Source of the DNA: a bacterium F11
GTDB taxonomy: Bacteria; Elusimicrobiota; Elusimicrobia; F11
Direction of reading: 5' to 3'
DNA: 51,844 nt
Assembly: GCA_002176905.1 (NCBI GenBank)
Contig: MSYE01000022.1
Span: forward strand, 1-51,844
The translations under genes and the position numbers were made by a program. The notes beneath the pieces were generated by a model. The model saw nothing but the letters and a program-made list of their open reading frames with translations. It made no database searches and was not told where the DNA came from. Positions 32,114-41,393 of this stretch are shown here, in pieces; position 1 is the stretch's first letter; each line of letters starts with the position of its first letter.

Positions 32114-32686
32114 ATGATTATGAAAGACAAGGCACCCCGCGAATACCGTGGTCCCACCAAGCGAGTCCAAAAAGGTCTCATCATTATTTATACGGGTGAG
32201 GGGAAAGGAAAGACCACAGCGGCTTTTGGAACCCTGTTTCGCTCATTGGGGCGGGGGTGTCGGGTTGCGGTCGTTCAGTTCATAAAAGGAAAATGGATAT
32301 CGGGTGAGATAAAGGCCCTGGAGAAATTTGGGGGGCAGGTGGACAATTTTTCCGAAGGTGAAGGGTTTACCTGGGACACCAAAGATCTTGAGAAAGACAA
32401 GGCCATTGCGAATAAAGGGTGGAATCGTTGTCGATCTTTGTTGATGGAAAGGAAACACACGGTTTATCTCTTTGATGAGGTCCTTTATGCTCTTAAGTAT
32501 GGATTTCTCACCGAAGAACAGGTGAAGGAAGGGTTAAGAGAGAGAGATCCCAAGACGCATGTGATTTTAACAGGGCGTGATGCTTCCCCCGAATTAATAA
32601 AAATGGCTGATCTTGTGACAGAAATGAAGGAGATCAAGCACCCCTTCAAAAGGGGGATTACCGCACAACCAGGCATAGATTACTAA
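32114..32686 (+). CDS. cobO: Cob(I)alamin adenosyltransferase (CobA/CobO/BtuR type)
   Basis: The enzyme transfers the adenosyl group of ATP to cob(I)alamin to make coenzyme B12. The P-loop variant YTGEGKGKTTAAFG is at residues 26-39. QFIKGKW, FTWDTKD and the YLFDEVLYALKYG region follow, ending with DLVTEMKEIKHPF, all typical of the CobA family. The length is about 190 residues. The start is ATG at 32114 or 32120, a few bases after the btuB stop, so the gene is translationally linked to the receptor and under the same riboswitch. The open frame upstream of 32114 overlaps btuB and is not used. Confidence 0.95.
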   Translation: MIMKDKAPREYRGPTKRVQKGLIIIYTGEGKGKTTAAFGTLFRSLGRGCRVAVVQFIKGKWISGEIKALEKFGGQVDNFSEGEGFTWDTKDLEKDKAIANKGWNRCRSLLMERKHTVYLFDEVLYALKYGFLTEEQVKEGLRERDPKTHVILTGRDASPELIKMADLVTEMKEIKHPFKRGITAQPGIDY

Positions 32687-32762
32687 GGGTTCCTTGATAG
32701 ATTAGATCAGGGGAGGGGACCAAAAAAAAGAGATTTGAGCTGTTTTTTAGACCTAATTTCCC

Positions 32763-32822
32763 TATTTTATCGGAGAATCCCTGATTTTTCCTTGTACAGC
32801 TTCCAAGCAATCCGATAAAATA
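32763..32822. repeat. 12-bp perfect inverted repeat before the small cysteine protein gene
   Basis: TATTTTATCGGA (32763-32774) is the exact reverse complement of TCCGATAAAATA (32811-32822), with 36 bases between. The right arm contains GATAAA (32814-32819), a possible -10 for the next gene, 16 bases after a weak -35 TTGTAC. It could be an operator or a long-loop hairpin. Confidence 0.55.
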
Positions 32823-32855
32823 CGTCTTCTTAAGACCTTTTGGAGGACTCACTTT

Positions 32856-33173
32856 ATGACCAATGAACAAATGCACAGTTGCGGATGGACAATGGGTCCA
32901 GCTGATAAATATTGTCGCGGATGTGGAGAACGGGTATTTAAAGCTGCCCGAGAATATGGCGAAATAACGGCAGAAATGGAAGCCTTGAAAAATTTGGCCA
33001 TGGAAAAACCGCATCCAGCGTTTGCGGCCATTGCCATGATGATTTTCAACATTCTTTCATGGGCGGCGGGAGACAGTCAAACGCGGCCCCTTGATCTCAT
33101 CAAACAGATGGAAAAAATGGCGGATAAATTTCCTGGTGGATGGGGTTTCCCTTCCTCCGGTCCGAATCCTTAA
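32856..33173 (+). CDS. Hypothetical 105-aa protein with a cysteine-rich N-terminus
   Basis: The family is not recognised. The N-terminus has HSCGW and YCRGCGER (cysteines 9, 20 and 23 with a histidine at 7), a possible small zinc ribbon. A helical middle (AREYGEITAEMEALKNLAM) and a weakly hydrophobic stretch (AFAAIAMMIFNILSW) follow, then a proline-glycine tail. The ATG has TTGGAGGA upstream. The gene is alone between cobO and the GH94-like gene, in the same direction as both. Confidence 0.75.
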   Translation: MTNEQMHSCGWTMGPADKYCRGCGERVFKAAREYGEITAEMEALKNLAMEKPHPAFAAIAMMIFNILSWAAGDSQTRPLDLIKQMEKMADKFPGGWGFPSSGPNP

Positions 33174-33218
33174 TATTCTCTCTTTCTCATCAATATCGAT
33201 GTAATCAAAGGAGATGGC

Positions 33219-36200
33219 ATGAAACCCCAATATCGGGTGGAAGGCGAAAGCTTCGTCATCGAAAATTATAATCACGCGGAACCGTTTTCCAGTTTCTTTC
33301 CCGCCTTGGCAGGAGAAACAGGGAAACCCTTATGGGTTTTCTATACCAACCGTGGTCAGGCCATCTCTTCCTTTGGTATCAATAATAAGGATGGGGCCAT
33401 GTTGGAATTTTTGCCAGCCAACAAAGCCTACCAGGCCACTCCTTTGCTGGGATTTCGTACATTTGTTCGGTCCGGAAAAAAGGCTGAAGCGTGGTATGAA
33501 CCTTTTTTGCTCCATAACAAAAACGCTCGGCAAACACTGATTGTTCGTCCTTATGAACTGGAACTTCAGGAGGTCAATCCATCTCAAGGACTTGAGATCA
33601 CCGTTCGGACTTTTGGGGTTCCCAATGAATCCTGTGCTGTTTTGGCTCGTTCTTTAACCATTAAGAACATTTCTAGAAGCACACAATCATTTCAGGTTTT
33701 GGATGGCCTCCCGCGAGTCGTTCCCTGGGGGATGGGAGATTATCTTGTCAAACATATGTCTCGCACCATTGAGGCTTTTGCGGAAGTTCTCAATTGCCAT
33801 GCCTCGGTTCCTTTTTTCAAATTAAAAGTGGAACCCGCTGATCGACCCAATGTGGCCGAACTAAAGGACGGATTTTTCTCCTTTGGCGTTGACCAAAAAT
33901 CTTTTTTGCCCATGGTGGTCGATCCTCATGTTGTTTTTGGGCCGGATTCTTCTTTTTTCAAAGCCTCTCCCACTTTTGGACAAAATGGATCGGATTTGAA
34001 CCGACAGCTGATGTCCAATATCATGCCTTCATCCTTCAGCCTTTCAACTGTTTCTCTTAAAAGCAAGCAGAGCAAAACCTGGTACTCCTACTTCGGTTAT
34101 ACCGAAAACCAAGAGAAAGCCAATAATTACGCAAAAAAGATAATCAGCGAACCAAGTTACTTCGATAACAAACAAGAAGAGATGAAAACCATTTACCAGG
34201 ATTTGATCAAAAAATTTGGGTTCCGATCATCTCATGCCACACTAAATGCCTATGCCAACAACACCTTTATGGATAATGTTTTAAGGGGCGGGTATCCTGT
34301 TTCATTAACTCAGCAAGGACCTGTGGTCCATCTTTTTTCGCGAAAACACGGAGATATGGAAAGGGATTACAATGCGTTTCAGATTTCCGCTTCCTATTAT
34401 TCACAGGGAAATGGAAACTTTCGAGATGTGAATCAGAATCGACGAAATGATCTTTTCCTAAACCAGAAAATTGGAACCACCAATGTTGACCTCTTTTTCA
34501 ATCTTCTCCAGTTTGATGGATTTAATCCCCTTGTCATCAATCCAACCCGGATTGTGTTGCCCAAGGATTTCTTTCATTATCCTGAATTTAATGTCAATGA
34601 TCGGTTTCGGGAAGAACATCAACTTCTTAAGAAGAAGCCCATCCTGCCTGGCCGACTTTACGAGTTTGTATTGGAGCACTGCAAAGATCCCCTGAATGTG
34701 GGGAATGTGTTTCGGGATATTGTTCGCAAAGTGGTTCCGCAAAAAAGTACCCGACATGGTGAAGGTTATTGGATAGATCATTGGACCTACAACCTGGATC
34801 ATCTTGACCATTTCTTAACTGTTTTTCCCGAGCAAGCCCGATGGATATTATTTGATAAAAAAGATTTTACTTTCCATGATTCCGATCATTTTGTTCGTCC
34901 GAGAAAAGAGAAATACGTTATCACCAAGGATAAGAAGTTTCGCCAATTAAATGCTGTTGTTCTAAATGAAGAAAAGCAAACCTTTTTGGCGTCTCGGCAA
35001 GCGGAGGCTGATAAAGTTCGGACCGAAGATGGCCGTGGGGAAATTTTTAAAACAACGCTTTTTGTCAAATGTGTGGCCTTGGCCACAGTGAAGGTGAGTT
35101 CCCTCGATCCCTTTGGTGTCGGAATTGAAATGGAAGCTGGTCGGCCTGGTTGGTGTGATGCCCTCAACGGTGCCCCCGGATTATTTGGATCTTCCTCTCA
35201 TGAAATGTTTGAGTTGCAACGGTTGGTGTCCTTTCTGTTGGAAGAGGCGATTCCCTTGGCTCCTACCAAAGCGATTGAAATTCCTGTTGAATTGGCAACC
35301 TTTTTAAGAGAGGTGGGTTCCGCCCTGGCTCACGTGTCAAATAAAGATTTTCGTCCCACTTGGGATCGAATGTCCACCACGCGTGAGCACTTTCGAGAAA
35401 AGACTTTCTTTGGTATTTCTGGGAAAATGCGAATGGTTCGCGTCAATGATATAAAGGGTTTTCTGGAACAGGCACGAAGAGTTTTAAAAGACGCAGCAAA
35501 GAAAGCTTTTGATCCTCAGACAAAGCTTCCTACCTCTTATTTTACTCACGAAGTTGAGGTCAACAAGTTACCAGGCGATTGGAAAACCCATCAATATAAG
35601 ATTCCTTGGTCGCAACATCGGGTGGCACCCTTTTTGGAGGGGGCTGTTCATGCGATGAAAGTATCTCCTTTGTCACAAGACAAAAAGATTTTCAAGACAG
35701 TAAAAAAATCCGAATTGATGGACAAGAAATTGGGGATGTATCGATTGAATGTTTCTCTTGAAAAGGAATCAAGTGACCTGGGGCGAATATGTATTTTCTC
35801 TAAGGGGTGGCTGGAGAATGAATCTATTTTTCTCCATATGCACTACAAATATCTTTTGGAGATTTTAAGGGCTGGGTTGGTTGAAGAATTCTTCCATGAA
35901 ATTAAAGATGGGGTGATCCCTTTTCGGGACATCAAGAGTTATGGCCGTCCGATTTTTGAGAACTCCTCCTTCCTGGCCAGCTCAACGTTTCCCAAGAAAT
36001 CGTTCCAAGGGAAAGGATTCGTGGCCCGTCTCTCCGGTGCCACGGCGGAATTCTTGAGTATGATTTATCATTTGGTATTGGGGCCCAACCCCTTTACTCT
36101 GAACGAAGAGGGGGGGGTGATATTTTCCCCCAAGCCTGTTCTTCCCGCCGAATGGTTTTCGAAAAAAGCAGAAGGATTACTTCCCCAGAACAGTTTGTCC

Positions 36201-36416
36201 CTAACTCTTTTTGGAATTCCATTGACCTACGTTAATCCCAAAAAGAAAAACACGTATGGCCGGACTGGTGTTCAGCCAGTGGGATTTGAGTGGATTTTGG
36301 ATGGTCGTTTTTATTCTTGTGAAGGATCTGCTCTACCAAGCGAACCAACAGTGGCATTTCGGGAAGGACGTCTTGAGAATTTGACCATTACCCTGGGCAG
36401 ATCGTCGAAACGCTAA
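33219..36416 (+). CDS. GH94 (cellobiose phosphorylase)-like protein
   Basis: The N-terminal part, PFSSFFPALAGETGKPLW then NRGQAISSFGINNKDGAM and PANKAYQ, resembles the N-terminal beta-sandwich of the glycosyltransferase 36/GH94 family. It is close to the ~1,100-residue proteins often annotated as cellobiose phosphorylase. The central region has EGYWIDHWTYNLDHLDHF, a likely active-site segment with acidic residues. The length is 1065 residues with no signal peptide, so it is cytoplasmic. GH94 enzymes split beta-glucosides with phosphate; the substrate here cannot be deduced and the subgroup is poorly characterised. The ATG has AAAGGAGA upstream. It is convergent with the pilin gene. Confidence 0.7.
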   Translation: MKPQYRVEGESFVIENYNHAEPFSSFFPALAGETGKPLWVFYTNRGQAISSFGINNKDGAMLEFLPANKAYQATPLLGFRTFVRSGKKAEAWYEPFLLHNKNARQTLIVRPYELELQEVNPSQGLEITVRTFGVPNESCAVLARSLTIKNISRSTQSFQVLDGLPRVVPWGMGDYLVKHMSRTIEAFAEVLNCHASVPFFKLKVEPADRPNVAELKDGFFSFGVDQKSFLPMVVDPHVVFGPDSSFFKASPTFGQNGSDLNRQLMSNIMPSSFSLSTVSLKSKQSKTWYSYFGYTENQEKANNYAKKIISEPSYFDNKQEEMKTIYQDLIKKFGFRSSHATLNAYANNTFMDNVLRGGYPVSLTQQGPVVHLFSRKHGDMERDYNAFQISASYYSQGNGNFRDVNQNRRNDLFLNQKIGTTNVDLFFNLLQFDGFNPLVINPTRIVLPKDFFHYPEFNVNDRFREEHQLLKKKPILPGRLYEFVLEHCKDPLNVGNVFRDIVRKVVPQKSTRHGEGYWIDHWTYNLDHLDHFLTVFPEQARWILFDKKDFTFHDSDHFVRPRKEKYVITKDKKFRQLNAVVLNEEKQTFLASRQAEADKVRTEDGRGEIFKTTLFVKCVALATVKVSSLDPFGVGIEMEAGRPGWCDALNGAPGLFGSSSHEMFELQRLVSFLLEEAIPLAPTKAIEIPVELATFLREVGSALAHVSNKDFRPTWDRMSTTREHFREKTFFGISGKMRMVRVNDIKGFLEQARRVLKDAAKKAFDPQTKLPTSYFTHEVEVNKLPGDWKTHQYKIPWSQHRVAPFLEGAVHAMKVSPLSQDKKIFKTVKKSELMDKKLGMYRLNVSLEKESSDLGRICIFSKGWLENESIFLHMHYKYLLEILRAGLVEEFFHEIKDGVIPFRDIKSYGRPIFENSSFLASSTFPKKSFQGKGFVARLSGATAEFLSMIYHLVLGPNPFTLNEEGGVIFSPKPVLPAEWFSKKAEGLLPQNSLSLTLFGIPLTYVNPKKKNTYGRTGVQPVGFEWILDGRFYSCEGSALPSEPTVAFREGRLENLTITLGRSSKR

Positions 36417-36450
36417 GGTTGGATTTCAAACGGAATCTTCTATTGTTCCC

Positions 36451-36978
36451 CTACCACGTAAAGAAATAGTTCCCTTCTGTATCATAATTTCCGTTTGGTA
36501 TGTAAACATGACCGGTGTGGTTGTCGTAGGCAAACGGAGAATTCAATAGAGGGGTATAGGCAGGATCTCCATGAACGATAAAAACATCTTTTGGAGGATC
36601 CAGGCTCATGAGGGATTTGGCTGACCCATCGTATCCGACGCTGAGACCGTTATAAGTGGGATTGCGATCTTTTAAGTTTGGCGTCAAAATCGTGGTGGTG
36701 TATTTGGGTCTGAGAACTGACATAAGGGACAGACCAAAGGCAGTATAGTGGGTGTCTCCAGCTGGGAATTCGGCCAAAGGCCATTCCCCTTCTGTATCGG
36801 TGTAGTACATATTCACAGATGTGCGGACAATTCCAAGGTTGTTTTTTGTGGTGGCTTGATTGGCTTTTACAATGAGAAGATCAAAATAGGGACTTACCAA
36901 TGAACTCAGGATTCCGATAATAATCACCACCAACATCAGTTCAAGGAGCGTGTATCCTGATTGGTTGTGCTTTTTCAT
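36451..36978 (-). CDS. Type IV pilin-like / pseudopilin protein
   Basis: The start at 36978 gives MKKHNQSGYTLLELMLVVII, a class III signal with cleavage after G8, glutamate at +5 and a hydrophobic helix. Tyrosine replaces the usual phenylalanine at +1. The rest (175 residues in all) has the alpha-beta head seen in GspG/PilA-type proteins, including VRTSVNMYYTDTEGEWP. The stop of the upstream gene overlaps this ATG (ATGA), and AGAGGA precedes it. Longer in-frame starts lie within the upstream gene and would spoil the prepilin signal. It is likely part of a pilus or secretion filament; no assembly genes are nearby. Confidence 0.88.
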   Translation of the reverse strand: MKKHNQSGYTLLELMLVVIIIGILSSLVSPYFDLLIVKANQATTKNNLGIVRTSVNMYYTDTEGEWPLAEFPAGDTHYTAFGLSLMSVLRPKYTTTILTPNLKDRNPTYNGLSVGYDGSAKSLMSLDPPKDVFIVHGDPAYTPLLNSPFAYDNHTGHVYIPNGNYDTEGNYFFTW

Positions 36979-37697
36979 GATGTCCTCTTGGTTTTGATCC
37001 GTTTGGCCGTTCTTTTGGTCACCACCATCGTAATTCCTCTGGCTGGCTTGAGGCGAACAAATCCTTTTGGGACGGGTTCCACCCAATTGCTGGGTGATTC
37101 TTTTATAGATCGAACCATTCTTTTTGGATATCGAACGAGCATTGATTCGTCAACTTTGATTAAAATATGACTGGGCTTAAAAGAGGCTTCTTCTGCTTGG
37201 ACATAACCAGAAGGTTTAAAATGGACCAACATCTTCTTGGTGATGGCTTGTTCGGCTCTCAATTTTTCTTGAAAAGCTTCAATCTTACGCCGTTTTTTTG
37301 CATATTGGAAAAGAGTTTCTTTGTAAGCTTCTAGCTCCGGGCGGATTTCTGATGGGGCTTCTTGGGGGATGTATTTTGTTTCAACCCATTTTTCCTCTAT
37401 TCCAGAGCTGGCCATTTCTGTGAGGGCTTTTTGGTCAGCTTCGCGATATTTGGCTATCATGGAAGGGGTGAGTTTGGCACGGTCTTCTTCGGGCATGGCA
37501 TCCAACATTCCTGGTACGTATTTTACGGGAACGTTACCGTGATCGGGTGTTTTGTAAGCAGGTGGATTTTTAACAACCACCCTGATAAGTATGAAGGCCA
37601 CAAGAAGGGTAGCCCATATGCCGACTCTTTTCTTGAGAGCAGATTGCTTTTGTATCTCGCGGTCTTCCGCGATTGTATTGGTAAATTCTGGTGGCAT
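36975..37697 (-). CDS. Single-pass membrane protein of unknown function
   Basis: The family is not recognised. The 240 residues comprise a short charged N-terminus, one hydrophobic helix at about 27-43 (GIWATLLVAFILIRVVV), then a charged region with coiled-coil tendency (AYKETLFQYAKKRRKIEAFQ) and a basic C-terminus with several KR pairs. The topology resembles bitopic assembly factors. The stop overlaps the start of the pilin-like gene, so the two are translated together and probably act together. The start has no strong ribosome binding site. Confidence 0.75.
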   Translation of the reverse strand: MPPEFTNTIAEDREIQKQSALKKRVGIWATLLVAFILIRVVVKNPPAYKTPDHGNVPVKYVPGMLDAMPEEDRAKLTPSMIAKYREADQKALTEMASSGIEEKWVETKYIPQEAPSEIRPELEAYKETLFQYAKKRRKIEAFQEKLRAEQAITKKMLVHFKPSGYVQAEEASFKPSHILIKVDESMLVRYPKRMVRSIKESPSNWVEPVPKGFVRLKPARGITMVVTKRTAKRIKTKRTS

Positions 37698-37775
37698 CTC
37701 TTTATAAGTTTATCGGGAAAAATGACGAATTCTAGTGTGTTTCATGGATTTTTGTCACAATCCCTATATAGAAAT

Positions 37776-38471
37776 ATGAAAAACATATCTAAATATCAAC
37801 GTATTTTATGGGTTTTTGTAATCCTCTCGGGGTTTCCTGTTTTGACCTGGGGGGGGATTCTGATTGACACCTCTGATCAAGAGTTCTTCTCCATGGTCCA
37901 AAAAGAAATAAACAGCATGAGAGAGGGAAAAAGAGGGGTGGTTTGCCAGAAATTAATTGAAGATTTGGACGTCTCTTTGTCAACGACCATTGTTCGTCCT
38001 TTAACGCGGGATGACCGAACCTGGCATCCCAATGATCATCGAGGAAAACGGAGCCATGTGGTGGCCGATGATTTTTTGGTGCGGGGGGCTGCACGGGTCG
38101 AGCAGACCAAGGCAACATTTTATCTTCATCCCACCCGAATCAATTCCCGTCTGAGTTCCTTTAAGTTGGGGACTTTTGTTCATCAACTGGTTCATGCCCG
38201 CGACCTCAATTATGGTGAATTTTCCGGTGACTACCGCGTGCGGGAGAAAAGAGCTTCCTTTTTTCGAAATGCTTGGAGAGATTCCCTTGGTTTGCCAATT
38301 CTGGAAATGGCTGGAGAAATTGGTATTAATGAGTATTCTTATGCCAAGGAAAGGGGACTTCTAACGGAGGAAAACAAATATTTTTTCCCAATATTGGATG
38401 TTCCAGAGGAAGAAGAAGCGGTTATTGAGAAAGAAGAGGTTATTGAGGAAGAGGAGGAAGTAGAACCATGA
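37776..38471 (+). CDS. Exported protein with zincin-like HQLVH motif
   Basis: The ATG at 37776 gives a signal peptide (MKNISKYQRILWVFVILSG) and a 231-residue product; ATG at 37722 is an alternative. Residues 136-140 read HQLVH within KLGTFVHQLVHARDLNYGEF, which looks like a zincin HExxH site in which the catalytic glutamate has become glutamine. It ends in a very acidic tail of Glu, Val and Ile. It may be an inactive or altered metalloprotease relative; the fold is not confirmed. The stop overlaps the ATG of the symporter gene, starting a five-gene run. Confidence 0.75.
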   Translation: MKNISKYQRILWVFVILSGFPVLTWGGILIDTSDQEFFSMVQKEINSMREGKRGVVCQKLIEDLDVSLSTTIVRPLTRDDRTWHPNDHRGKRSHVVADDFLVRGAARVEQTKATFYLHPTRINSRLSSFKLGTFVHQLVHARDLNYGEFSGDYRVREKRASFFRNAWRDSLGLPILEMAGEIGINEYSYAKERGLLTEENKYFFPILDVPEEEEAVIEKEEVIEEEEEVEP

Positions 38472-39718
38472 AAAAGTGGACGACTGTCGGAACCTTTCTC
38501 GGAGCTGTATTGGGCGTTGTATGCGGATGGTTTTGGGGGCCTCAAATGGGGGCAGTTAGATGGATGGGAGATCTTTTATTGAACGCCCTTCGGTTTGTGG
38601 TTCTTCCCCTTATTATTTGTGCCATGGTTGTCGGGGTATCTGGTTTGGGGGATGTGCGAAAATTGGGACGGTTTGGCGGGCTCACCGTTCTTTATTTTTT
38701 GATGACAACCCTCATCTCCGTTGCCATCGGTATCATTTTGGTTTTGTTGATTCAACCGGGATCGGGATTTCATGTGGGAGACCTCACGGTCCCAGAGCGT
38801 ATTTTGGCAAAGAAGGACTTTGGATTCGGGGATTTCATTCTTAATTTTCTGGGAGGTGGGAAAGAACACAAAGCCAATCTTTTTTATTCACTTACCCAGA
38901 TGGAGATGTTGCCCATCGTCCTTTTTTCCCTTCTCTTTGGAGCTGTGTTAACAACCATTGGTGAGGCAGGAAAAAGTGCCCTTGCTTTTTTTCGGGGTTG
39001 CTACGAAGCTTTGATGAAAATCATCCATGGCATAATTTTCCTGGTACCTTTTGGCGTCTTTGGCTTGGTGGCTTCCAAAGTGGGGGATTTGGGCGGAGGC
39101 TCGGCCATCTTAAATGAGCTGGGAAAAGTGGGCATGTATTGCTCAACAGTGATCCTTGCTCTTCTGCTTCATGGCCTGTTGGTTTTGCCTTTTCTGCTGT
39201 ATTATTTTACGAAACGGAATCCCTTCTCATATGCCAAAGGGATGGCGGAGGCACTCTTAACCGCCTTCTCAACAGCGAGCAGTGCAGCAACCTTGCCCAT
39301 CACAACACGAAATGTCATATCGCATAACAAGGTTTCGGAAAAAGCAGCGACTTTTGTTCTTCCTGTTGGGGCCACGGTGAATATGGACGGGACCGCTCTT
39401 TACGAAGGTGTTGCTGTCATTTTCTTGGCACAAGCGTTGGGACATACATTGGGCGTGTCGGAAGTGTTTACCATATTTGTTTTGGCAACACTGGCGGGGA
39501 TGGCGGCAGCTGCCATTCCTGAGGCCGGTCTGGTGACGATGGTGATAATTTTGCAGGCCATTGGTCTTCCCCTGGAAGCGATAGGGCTTTTGTTGGCGGT
39601 GGATTGGTTTTTGGATCGATGTCGAACAACAGTGAATGTTTGGGGTGACGCTGTGGGAGCCGCTGTGTTGGATCGGATTGGACACAAAGGGGCCAAAGTT
39701 AAATTGCAGGCCTTTTGA
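38468..39718 (+). CDS. Dicarboxylate/amino acid:cation symporter (DAACS family)
   Basis: A 416-residue inner-membrane carrier with about eight helices and two re-entrant loops. Signatures are AFSTASSAATLPIT (serine-rich HP1 loop) and PVGATVNMDGTALYEGV (NMDGT motif in TM7, cation and substrate binding), followed by DRCRTTVNVWGDA near the end. It would import glutamate, aspartate or C4-dicarboxylates with Na+ or H+. The ATG overlaps the previous stop. CstA follows 16 bases downstream, so two uptake systems for small organic acids or peptides are linked. Confidence 0.94.
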   Translation: MKKWTTVGTFLGAVLGVVCGWFWGPQMGAVRWMGDLLLNALRFVVLPLIICAMVVGVSGLGDVRKLGRFGGLTVLYFLMTTLISVAIGIILVLLIQPGSGFHVGDLTVPERILAKKDFGFGDFILNFLGGGKEHKANLFYSLTQMEMLPIVLFSLLFGAVLTTIGEAGKSALAFFRGCYEALMKIIHGIIFLVPFGVFGLVASKVGDLGGGSAILNELGKVGMYCSTVILALLLHGLLVLPFLLYYFTKRNPFSYAKGMAEALLTAFSTASSAATLPITTRNVISHNKVSEKAATFVLPVGATVNMDGTALYEGVAVIFLAQALGHTLGVSEVFTIFVLATLAGMAAAAIPEAGLVTMVIILQAIGLPLEAIGLLLAVDWFLDRCRTTVNVWGDAVGAAVLDRIGHKGAKVKLQAF

Positions 39719-39734
39719 CGAAAATTAACAAACA

Positions 39735-41393
39735 ATGAACTCTGTCTTTCTTGGGATTGCCTGTCTTCTTATCTTGGGTCTTGGTTACAAGTTATATGGG
39801 ACCTTTCTTTCTTCTCTCCTGGGGATTGATCCCCGTCGCCGTACACCTGCACACGAAAAAAAAGATGAAGTGGATTTTGTTCCGGCCAAGCATTGGCTGG
39901 TTTTGTTTGGTCATCACTTCTCTTCTATATGTGGGGCGGGTCCCATCGTTGGGCCGGTGCTTGCTGTGGCCTATTGGGGGTGGGGTGTTTCCCTGGCTTG
40001 GATTCTTCTCGGAAGCATATTGATGGGAGCGGTTTCAGATTTTTCAAGTTTGGTTGTTAGCATTCGTTTCAATGGCGAGTCGATTCCTGAAATAGCCCGA
40101 TCCGTCATGACCAAACGATCTCGCCTATTGCTTTCGGTTTTTATATGGCTTTCGTTGATTCTGGTGATCGCGGTGTTTGCGATTTTGGCAGCAAAGACAT
40201 TTACTGCCCAACCCGAAATCGTTGTTCCCTCTCTTGGAATTATTCCCTTGGCCGTGTTGATGGGGTGGATGCTTTATTTTAAAAAATGGGGTCTTATTCC
40301 AACGACGATATTCGGACTGGTGGTATTGGGATTGTTGCTTTTGTTTGGCGATCAATGGAGTGTTCGGTTTGTCACATCGGCAGGTCTCAATATAAAAATA
40401 TGGATTGTGATTCTCATCCTTTACTGCTTCGTGGCTTCTGTTACGCCGGTTCAATATCTCCTTCAGCCACGCGATTACCTTGCAGGATTTGTCCTCTTTG
40501 CTGCGATTGGATTTGGACTCTTAGGTTTATTTCTTAGCCACAAGCCCATGAATGGACCAGCATTTTCGGGATGGAATCCCAATCCGGAAATATGGCCAAG
40601 TGCGGGTCCCCTTTGGCCCATGCTCTTTGTTACCATTGCGTGTGGCGCCATCTCCGGATTTCACAGTCTCGTCTCATCGGGAACGACGTGTAAGCAATTG
40701 GATACCGAGGCGCATGCATGTCGGATCGGATACGGAGGAATGTTGACCGAAGGGTTGGTGGCCTGTTTGGTTGTCTTTTGTGTTGCAGCTGGTTTGACGC
40801 GCGGGGAATTGCTTGAATTTCTTACCAACAAATCAAAAGGAGGTCCCATTGCGGCGTTTGGAAACGGGTTTGGATCTTTGACTTCTCCCTTGTTGGGGTC
40901 TTATGGAACGGCTTTTGCCATTGTGGCGTTGAATGCCTTTATCCTTACGACACTTGATACAGCAACCAGAATCGGGCGATATCTCACATCTGAACTTTTC
41001 GGAATCGAAAATCGATTTCTTTCTACTTTCCTTGTGGTGTTTTTATCAGCGTTACTGGCGTTGACCGGGCAATGGCAACGAATTTGGCCTGTGTTTGGAG
41101 CCTCCAATCAACTTGTGGCTGCCCTGTCTCTTTTGGTGGTGTCATGTTGGTTGATATCCATCAAGCGTCCTTCCAAAACAACGCTTATCCCGGCTCTGAT
41201 TATGTTAACAACAACCATTGGGGCTTTCCTTTTTCAAATTGTTTCCGCCTTGGGGCATGTAAATGCGAAGGGGGAATCTTCACCACAGATCACCATTATT
41301 CTGTCAGCGGCTGTCTTGGTTGTCCTGGCGTTGGCGGTTTTTTATGAAGCTGTTAAAACATATCAACGATTCCGATTAAAGGTGTCATTATGA
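39735..41393 (+). CDS. cstA: Carbon starvation protein CstA family transporter
   Basis: A 552-residue membrane protein with about 14-16 helices. The N-terminal signature FVPAKHWLVLFGHHFSSICG, with GAGPIVGPVLA after it, and SGFHSLVSSGTTCKQ in the second half are hallmarks of CstA. Family members take up pyruvate or peptides during carbon limitation. Starts at ATG 39735 without a clear ribosome binding site, so translation probably depends on the preceding gene. Its stop overlaps the start of the HEAT-repeat gene by four bases. It is shorter than E. coli CstA (about 700 residues), as in many other bacteria. Confidence 0.95.
   Translation: MNSVFLGIACLLILGLGYKLYGTFLSSLLGIDPRRRTPAHEKKDEVDFVPAKHWLVLFGHHFSSICGAGPIVGPVLAVAYWGWGVSLAWILLGSILMGAVSDFSSLVVSIRFNGESIPEIARSVMTKRSRLLLSVFIWLSLILVIAVFAILAAKTFTAQPEIVVPSLGIIPLAVLMGWMLYFKKWGLIPTTIFGLVVLGLLLLFGDQWSVRFVTSAGLNIKIWIVILILYCFVASVTPVQYLLQPRDYLAGFVLFAAIGFGLLGLFLSHKPMNGPAFSGWNPNPEIWPSAGPLWPMLFVTIACGAISGFHSLVSSGTTCKQLDTEAHACRIGYGGMLTEGLVACLVVFCVAAGLTRGELLEFLTNKSKGGPIAAFGNGFGSLTSPLLGSYGTAFAIVALNAFILTTLDTATRIGRYLTSELFGIENRFLSTFLVVFLSALLALTGQWQRIWPVFGASNQLVAALSLLVVSCWLISIKRPSKTTLIPALIMLTTTIGAFLFQIVSALGHVNAKGESSPQITIILSAAVLVVLALAVFYEAVKTYQRFRLKVSL

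Noticed and set aside
37765..37770. TATATA as -10 for the exported zincin-like gene
   Set aside because: It is only five bases before the chosen start and has no good -35, so it would give an almost leaderless transcript.
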